A stretch of DNA of 64,000 nt, taken from contig CM074856.1 in assembly GCA_037501455.1 (NCBI GenBank), forward strand, positions 97,392,001 to 97,456,000. The letters run 5' to 3'. Positions 58,138 through 64,000 of the stretch are shown piece after piece. The notes beneath the pieces are model-generated. The model saw only the letters and a list, made by a program, of their open reading frames with translations, had not been told where the DNA came from and searched no databases. Source of the stretch: Lantana camara. Taxonomy: Eukaryota > Streptophyta > Magnoliopsida > Lamiales > Verbenaceae. Positions within the stretch are counted from its first letter, which is position 1; every line of letters begins with the position of its first letter. The translations under genes were made by a program, and so were the position numbers.

Positions 58138-60168
58138 TTAGCCTCGCACTCCAAAGGTACACTTTGAAGGGTTCAACTTCATCCTATACTGGCGTAGGAT
58201 TGAAAAAGTGCGCTTGAGATCTTCCAGATGTGAGCCTTGACGCTCGCTCTTGACAATCATATCGTCAACATAAACCTCCATGGATCCTCCAGTTTCCTTC
58301 TCAAACATCTTGTTGACGAGTCGCTGATATGTGGCTCCAGCATTCTTGAGTCCAAAAGGCATGACTAAGAAACAGTATACCCCTAAGTGAACAACGAATG
58401 AAGTTTTGGGGCGGTCCTCTGGAGCTATGAAGATCTGATAGTACCCTTGAAAGGCGTCCATCATGCTCATGAGTTCGCACCCGGCGGTTGAATCCACCAA
58501 CTGGTCTATCCGTGGCAAAGGATAAGGATCCTTAGGGCAAGCTTTATTGAGATCAGTAAAATCATTGCACATACGCCATTTGTTTGCGCTTTTGGGCACC
58601 AACACCACATTGCACAACCATTCAGGGTATAAGATGGACTCAATGTACTGAGCCTCCAGAAGCTTATTAACTTCTTCTTCGATAACCTTCTTCCGAAAAC
58701 CATGCACATCCCGTTTCTTCTGTTTGATGGGCTTAAACGAATGGTCCACGTTGAGTCTGTGGACTATAACGCTCAGGTCGATCCCTGTAAGGTCAGATGC
58801 TTTCCAGGCAAATACGTCAATGTTCTCTCTGAGGAAGTTAATTATCAAGGTCTGGGAGGGCCCCGAGAGGTTGGACCCAATCTGAGTGGTTTTATCCTTG
58901 TTCCCAGGCTCAAGATCGATAGTAAGGAATTTTTCTGAGGGCTCGATTCTCACTTCTGGGCGAGGTAGTTCAAGCACCCTCTTTTTCCCTATCAAGCGTC
59001 CCTCATTAAGGGGCTCGTCTCCCTCACGCTCATCTCCCTCCGAGGAGGATTCTTCAACCGTCCCCGGAGGGGCACTCTCGTGGGAGTCTTTCGTGCTGGG
59101 ATCCTTCTTCTTGTTCTTTTTCTTATTCAACCTCGCCCTCTTGCGCACGGGACCATCCTCATCTAAATTTGGAAAGTCAACCGATTTCTTGGTGGACCCG
59201 ATTTGGAAGGTTTTCTCTGCTTTAGGCTTTCTGAGGGACAACATGTAGTATTCCCAAGCCTCACGCACGTTGCACTGCACTTCTCCAATGCCCTCGGGGG
59301 TGGGGAACCTGATCTTCTGGTGGTAGGTGGAGATGATGGCTTTGAAATCAACGAGGGCCGGTCGCCCAATTATAATATTATAAGGAATATCAATCTCTAC
59401 CACAGCATATGTAATTAAGAGCGTCTTGCGCTGAGGGGCTCGGCCAAACGAGGTGGCTAAGCGAATTTGCCCTCGTGGGATAACCTCTGAGCCTCTAAAG
59501 CCAATGAGGGCTGTTTTGAGTGGTTCGAGCGGGATGTTGGCATTCATCTTCTGAAATGTAGAGTAGGGCAAAACATTAACTGAGCTTCCACTATCTACTA
59601 ACACCCTCTTTACAACATGATTGTGGACATCTACGCTAACCACCATGGGGTAGTCAGAGGTTTCACCGACCCCATGGGGCGTTACAATGTGTCCTAAGTC
59701 CTTATCATCAAAGCCTATTACATCATTCTCTTTTGAGCGTTGATCGTTCGCCCCCTGAATGGCGTAGACAGGTTTGGGTCTGGAGAGACGTTGGTCATAA
59801 CTTCGGACATACCGTCGTCGGGCAGCATTAGAGTCTCCCCCAGAGGAACCTCCTGCGATCATGTTGATGACCGCGAAAGGGGTGTTTTCTTGCTCCGGAG
59901 CCTTTCCTTTGCCCCGATGTCTACTTTCCGTGGGGCCCCGTCTCCACGGGCTTCTAGAGCGCGACGGGCTCCTTCTTCTCTCACCAGCGCGCTCGTTACA
60001 GCGTTCATCATAATGCTCCAAAATCCTGACAAATTCCTTCAGGTGGCCCCCAGCGATGAGTCTTTGAATCTCAGCTTCCAACTGGCGACACTCATCCGTA
60101 TCATGCCCCTTTTGTTTGTGGAAAGCACAATATTTGTTCGAGAGCCTCAAGGCCTCTGTTTCCCTCAT
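58138..60168 (-). pseudogene. pol: Gag C-terminal zinc finger, protease and reverse transcriptase
   Basis: 676 residues open. Zinc-finger-like CAFHKQKGHDTDEC at residues 14-27, then an Arg/Ser-rich basic stretch. Aspartic protease with LVDSGSSVNVLP (Asp near 192) and the later IIGRPALVDF. A linker rich in KKKNKKKD and acidic residues follows. RT has MCNDFTDLNKACPKDPYPLP, then DAFQGYYQI, then VMPFGLKNAGATYQRLVNKMF and the active site YVDD at 633-636, which is intact. Ends at a TAA within the thumb. Family role: processing of the polyprotein and copying of RNA into DNA. Confidence 0.92.
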
Positions 60169-60267
60169 CTTTATAGGTCTCTTGAAGAGTTTCTTATCAA
60201 AGAGGTTATAGACTTCTGAGTTTGGCCTTGTGAGCGGGATGCGCTAGAACCATCGAGGGGACGGGGG

Positions 60268-61906
60268 CTATCTTTTGCGTTCCTGGTGACGCTCCTTTTT
60301 TACAACAACCTCCCGACCCCGCTCTTGGTGGCGCTCGTTTCTTGCTGGGCTGTGCTGTCGGGGACCACTTGTCCCATACATATCTTCGAGCACGAAAAAC
60401 GGCTCGGCAACCTCCCTCAAAGCCATGAGGGTTCCAGGTCTTCTTTCCATGATGGCATCAGCAAACTTTTTGCTCACGTACTGTTTGTGATCCACAGCCT
60501 GAAAGAGCACTGGGATCAAGAAATCCATGGACGGCCTTTCCACCTGCAAGATCTCTTTGTTGAAGGGGGCAAAGAACGAGCGAAGAGATTCATTCTTGCC
60601 TTGCACTACATTGTAAAGGGCTGTGGGCGCAGTGACTGGGGCCTTCAGAGAATTGAAGTGGTTCAAAAAAACGTAGGCCAACTCTCTGTATGAGTGTATC
60701 GAGCGTGGCGGCAGTCGCTTGTACCACTCCTGAGCCATTCCTACCAGGGATGTGATGAAGACCTTGGCCCAGTAGTTGCTTGAGTGCTCGTAGAGATGCA
60801 TCAAGTGCAGAAAGTGATCCAAGTGTTCTGCTGGATCAGTGGTTCCATCATAGCGATTGATGGAGGTGGGGATCTTAGATGTTCCAGCTTGAGCCATCAA
60901 GACTTCCTCCACGAGGGGGGAGCCCCTCGGCAACGGATGATAATCATATGTGCAGAAGTTCTCCTCCTGCTCTTTATGGTGGGGGACCTGTAATTGGCGG
61001 TTCTTGTGACGAGCGTCTCTGGCATCGGCTCGTTCATCCCTGCTGTGGGAGATCTGAGACCGCGCTCGAGAGAGCTGTCCGACCATGTCCTTCAAACCCT
61101 GCAGCTGGTCTTGCACAGCCGCGAGGATGTTAGGATTCGCATCCCCGTCCCTGTCTCCTTGTTTGGCGGTACGGGAAGCCCTCCTGGAAGCATGGGAGTC
61201 CCCTTCATTCTCATTGACTCTCTCAGTGAGCTCCCTATTCCTGTCCACAGGGGGACGCTCGTTGTCGCCTTGCTGAGGAGTCCCTCTGACTGGCGGTGGC
61301 GGTGGTTGTGCCCTCAGGACGGCTTGGGCCTCCTGGAGCGGATATGTTTGTAGTCCTCCCAGTGGGGCGGCTGCTTGAGTAGCCTGCCCAGAGGGGAAGT
61401 ACATGGAGTGAAACCTCTCCCATGCCCCAAGGGCCGCCTGAACCTCACATTGGGCGTAAAGTGCCCTCAGTTGCTGGGGAGTTAGAGAAGGTAGCTCTAC
61501 TCCCTCGATCTCCCTGGGGGATTACCACTGGGAGTTGGATCTGACTGGCGTGATAGGGCTGAACCCGCGGCATCATAATGGTTGGAGTGAGTGTATAACC
61601 AGGCGGTGGCATCATGTAACTCTGACCTCCTGGGTTTGCATGGGTATGTACCCATTGGGTTTGGGGAGGCCGTGGAAGAGCAGAAAGAGGAACTCCTCCT
61701 GCAGCGCCAGAAACTGGTGGTACCGGCGGTGTTGGTGGAGGAACTGAAGATTCTGCCTGTGGTGTCACTCCTACGGCAGGGGGTACCCAACCATCAGCGA
61801 CAGTAGGAGGCGGGCCTCCGCCAACTGAGACGGAGGGAATAATGGTATTGACATCATGGGAGGTGTTAGCTCCTCCTCCCACGGCTCCGGATCTCGTAGT
61901 GACCAT
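60268..61906 (-). pseudogene. gag: Retand-like Gag with frameshift
   Basis: Starts MVTTRSGAVGG at 61904-61906, ~70 bp after the primer site. The N-terminal part is Pro/Gly-rich. A frameshift in a C run at ~61516-61520 moves the reading from IPQGDRG to a frame giving EIEGVELPSLTPQQLRAL, and the main frame is open from 61404 to 60268. The Gag core is at about residues 185-260 of that part (YDGTTDPAEHLDHFLHLM, then SLVGMAQEWYKRLPP and FLNHFNS). It ends in a basic QERGREVVVKKERHQERKR tail. The next frame (60168) holds the zinc finger. Confidence 0.88.
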
Positions 61907-61973
61907 AGTTGTAATGATTTTTGGGTGTTTGCTTTTCAACTAGCAACAGAGAAGAACGAGGCTGAGAACTGGT

Positions 61974-61991
61974 TTCCCACAGACGGCACCA
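61974..61991 (-). other. Primer binding site of the Retand-like element
   Basis: Minus-strand TGGTGCCGTCTGTGGGAA, 4 bases after the LTR end ...CCCATCA. This form is typical of Tat-lineage elements. I do not assign the tRNA. Confidence 0.75.
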
Positions 61992-61995
61992 AAAA

Positions 61996-62791
61996 TGATG
62001 GGTTCTGAATATGGGTCACAGAGTCCGATCACTTTAGAATTTGTTTTGAGTGGGGAAACCGCCGGAAGTTCGCCGGAAAAGTAGAGGGTTCTACCTGCTA
62101 GGACAAACACGCAAACAAAGTCAAAAGGCCAAGCTGGGGGAACTGGGGGTGATTCCCAGTTTGGCTCTCCGACGCTCAATTCAAATGATGATCTGAAAGA
62201 GAAAGTCTAAGTTAAGTGCGAATTTGCAGAAATGGAGGTTACTTACAGTGAAGGAGATGAAGACTCCTATTTATAGTTGAGGGTCAAGGACCCTTTGGTC
62301 ATTTGCCACATGTGGTCCTGGCCGAATGTTGCCCTAACACGTGGCGCTGTGAGAGAGAAACCTGGGAGGAATCTTCTGCAAAAGCTGCTGAAAGTTAGTG
62401 TTGGCAACAGTGGCAGGTGAGCGGGCATGTACGGTGTGTCAGAGAGTCGTTTGGAAGGTTGGTGACGAGGGCCTGAAAGCACACTCGTGATAACTAGAAG
62501 CCTTGGAGAATAAGAAATCCGCTAGGGGATGAGGGCCAAGGCTTGTATAATGGGTTGAAATGGAATCCTCTTCGAGGGAATGTAACGCTCGAGGAGGGAT
62601 TTCCCATAATTGATGGGAACATTGGCCAGTAGGAATGGCGCTCGTGAAAGAGCAGCAACGTCGATACACGCGTAATCGTAACGGAGCTGACGCGTGTCTT
62701 TGAGGAATGTTGGCGCTTGAGGGGTAGAGCACTCGTTTATATCAGATACAGTCTCAGGGGGACAGGTGTCATCACTCCTGAGGTGTCACGC
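61996..62791 (-). mobile_element. 5' LTR of the Retand-like element, right end lost or unclear
   Basis: 796 bp matching the left LTR. Minus-strand TATA box CTATAAATAG is intact at 62267-62276. At 62791, homology with the left copy stops (ACGCG then TAATATATATG) and the (TA)n tract begins. Confidence 0.85.
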
Positions 62792-63005
62792 GTAATATAT
62801 ATGTTCTTAACATATATGTAATACAATAAGTACATGTATATACATATACATATATACGTATGTATACATATATATACGTATAAATATATATATACCATAT
62901 ACATATATAGTCGTATACGTATATATATATATATATATACCGTATATATATATAGTCGTATATATATATACGACGTATATATATATGTATATATACATAT
63001 ATGTC

Positions 63006-63068
<63 letters not shown>

Positions 63069-63080
63069 GTATATATATAC
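62792..63080. repeat. (TA)n microsatellite with CATATATA/CGTATA variants
   Basis: Nearly pure TA with CG and CA interruptions. GTCGTATA-like units at 62909, 62945, 62972, 63003 and 63066 give a loose higher order. The long open frames of Ile and Tyr in both directions are artefacts of it. Confidence 0.95.
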
Positions 63081-63213
63081 ATGCATATCTAAAAACATAT
63101 CTCTCCGTGGCCCAGTACTAAGTACCCTATGGTTCGGGGCTTTGGCAGGTCTATTGATAGAGATTAATCGTTTTTTCCCGGATGCGTTGACATTCCCCTT
63201 TTTTTCATCCTTG
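63081..63213 (+). pseudogene. psaJ: psaJ, photosystem I subunit IX, nuclear copy
   Basis: The translated core [20 protein letters not shown] followed by [11 protein letters not shown] is the plastid PsaJ protein (about 44 residues, one membrane segment, binding near the PsaF side of photosystem I). Here it is a nuclear relic. The second and third codons are altered, so the first ATG meets a stop (ATG CAT ATC TAA). A base is missing near 63111 (GTGGCCCAGTA). The normal end after FFSF is replaced by TTG at 63211-63213, opening into spacer sequence. It has no plastid promoter or neighbour and stands beside a (TA)n tract. It cannot make PsaJ. Confidence 0.88.
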
Positions 63214-63554
63214 TTATTGACATGGGAAGGGATGAAGAAGATTAGAGATACAATCAAATATCTGTAACTAATTCCTCCTCCTCCCTTTTTCTCTTTTTTC
63301 TCTTTTTTTTTTCTAATTTTTAGAATAAGGGACGAAAGAGAAAGAATAAAAGTGGATTCAACGTCTGCGAGACTCGGGTTCAAATTCGAATTCAATGAAT
63401 ATTACTAATAGAGGCATGGGGGTAGAGTAGGAAATGCGAGTTTAGGGCAAGAATAAAAGATCTTTAACTGAAATACCATCCGTCGGGTTGAAATAGAGTT
63501 TCGAAATCATTTTCTTACTTATTTTTTTATTTTTAACTGAAATACCATCCGTCG
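63081..63554 (+). other. Plastid DNA insertion (psaJ and the region after it)
   Basis: From ~63081 the sequence matches the plastid psaJ gene and then what I believe is the psaJ-rpl33 spacer (TTATTGACATGGGAAGG, later GAAATGCGAGTTTAGGGC). The psaJ part is certain from its translation; the spacer part rests on memory. The 3' edge lies somewhere between 63485 and 63554, near a 23-bp direct repeat (63463-63485 and 63532-63554). Confidence 0.8.
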
Positions 63555-64000
63555 CCACTTTACCGAAAAACTGCTTTCACCCAACTTCGGGCCTATGCCA
63601 TTTTCACCTCGTTTTGAACTATGATTCGTGCCATATATCATTCAAAAGCTCTATGTGTCTAGTTTTATATCCCACAAGCAAAACTTAATTCCAATTTCTA
63701 CAACTCAAGATATTTCCATTTTCCTACAGCTCGTTCATTTCGGAAATTGTTAACTTTTGATATAGCTCACCAAAACTCTTCTTCTTGTGCTCCTTTCACC
63801 CTCTTGGCTCCCATATGTGAACTATATGACTTGTATGCTTGATTAATTGATGATATATGATTTAATTTGATTTGATTATGGGTTTTATGCTATCAATTTA
63901 TTGTGTGAACATTTAAGTGCTTTAATATGATCTCCTTTGCAACTATTGTTTCCTTTATGTACTTAACGGATTCCTTTCACCTTAAACTGATTCTTAAATA
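63555..64000. other. Noncoding tail, LTR-like in style
   Basis: No gene. A GCTTGATTAATTGATGATAT stretch followed by GATTTAATTTGATTTGATTATG (63838-63880) resembles text inside the LTRs of D (28348-28380). It may be part of another plus-strand long LTR running out of the window, but I see no boundary. Confidence 0.35.

Larger units (their letters stand above)
50226..62791 (-). mobile_element. Retand/Tat-like Ty3 element with antisense gene
   Basis: Left and right copies of one LTR (from 50226 and from 61996) enclose, on the minus strand: primer site, gag, protease, RT, RNase H, a second (archaeal-type) RNase H, integrase, a tandem hairpin array, and a plus-strand gene. The second RNase H and the antisense gene between integrase and 3' LTR are known marks of the Tat lineage (Retand, Grande). 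It lies in AT-rich DNA; no clear target duplication was found because the right LTR ends in a (TA)n tract. Many stops show it is inactive. Confidence 0.9.

Noticed and set aside
62772..63395. Long open frames of alternating Ile and Tyr on both strands
   Set aside because: They are translations of the (TA)n tract; only the psaJ segment at the end has biological meaning.

Overview
This is plant nuclear DNA made almost entirely of nested LTR retrotransposons. I see no intact host gene. The evidence for a plant is: initiator-Met primer sites in very long Tekay/Del-type LTRs, a Ty1/copia element with Angela-like features, a Tat/Retand-type Ty3 element with an antisense gene, and a plastid psaJ fragment. 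I cannot name the species.

Layout. 1-3845: 3' part of a long LTR (A). 3846-4799: unassigned. 4800-6680 and 16773-~17190: a minus-strand long LTR (B), split by a complete but dead minus-strand copia element (F, 6681-16772). From ~17191 comes a second, plus-strand copia relative (G), found in pieces at 17191-17744, 21878-23337 and 46168-46498. G is broken by a solo LTR (17745-21872) and by a minus-strand Tekay-type element C (23338-46167). C contains plus-strand element D (27332-41755). D in turn carries two solo LTRs (31809-35540 and 37977-40923). Most boundaries have 5-bp target-site duplications, so the order of events can be read: G, then C, then D, then the two solo LTRs. 46499-50225 is a truncated minus-strand Tekay-type element E. 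50226-62791 is a Retand-like element on the minus strand, with a spliced-looking gene on the opposite strand. A (TA)n tract, a plastid insertion (63081-~63554) and an unassigned tail close the window.

How the parts work together. C and D have LTRs and priming signals, but D keeps only gag and C keeps no recognisable gene, so both would need enzymes from elsewhere. F carries gag-pol but has two frameshifts, a stop codon and a lesion in the reverse transcriptase active site. The Retand-like element has every domain (gag, protease, RT, RNase H, second RNase H, integrase) but many in-frame stops. It also has an antisense three-exon gene with its own TATA box. Tandem hairpins lie between the converging 3' ends.

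The most unusual signals are non-coding. (1) Arrays of short palindromes lie inside four different long LTRs; all keep an ACGG-S-CGT-type core but have different, mutually compensated arms. (2) A near-palindromic motif occurs four times at the same spacing in the leaders of both copia elements. (3) Splice-like signals and a hairpin recur inside the long LTRs. (4) A tandem hairpin array lies between convergent genes.
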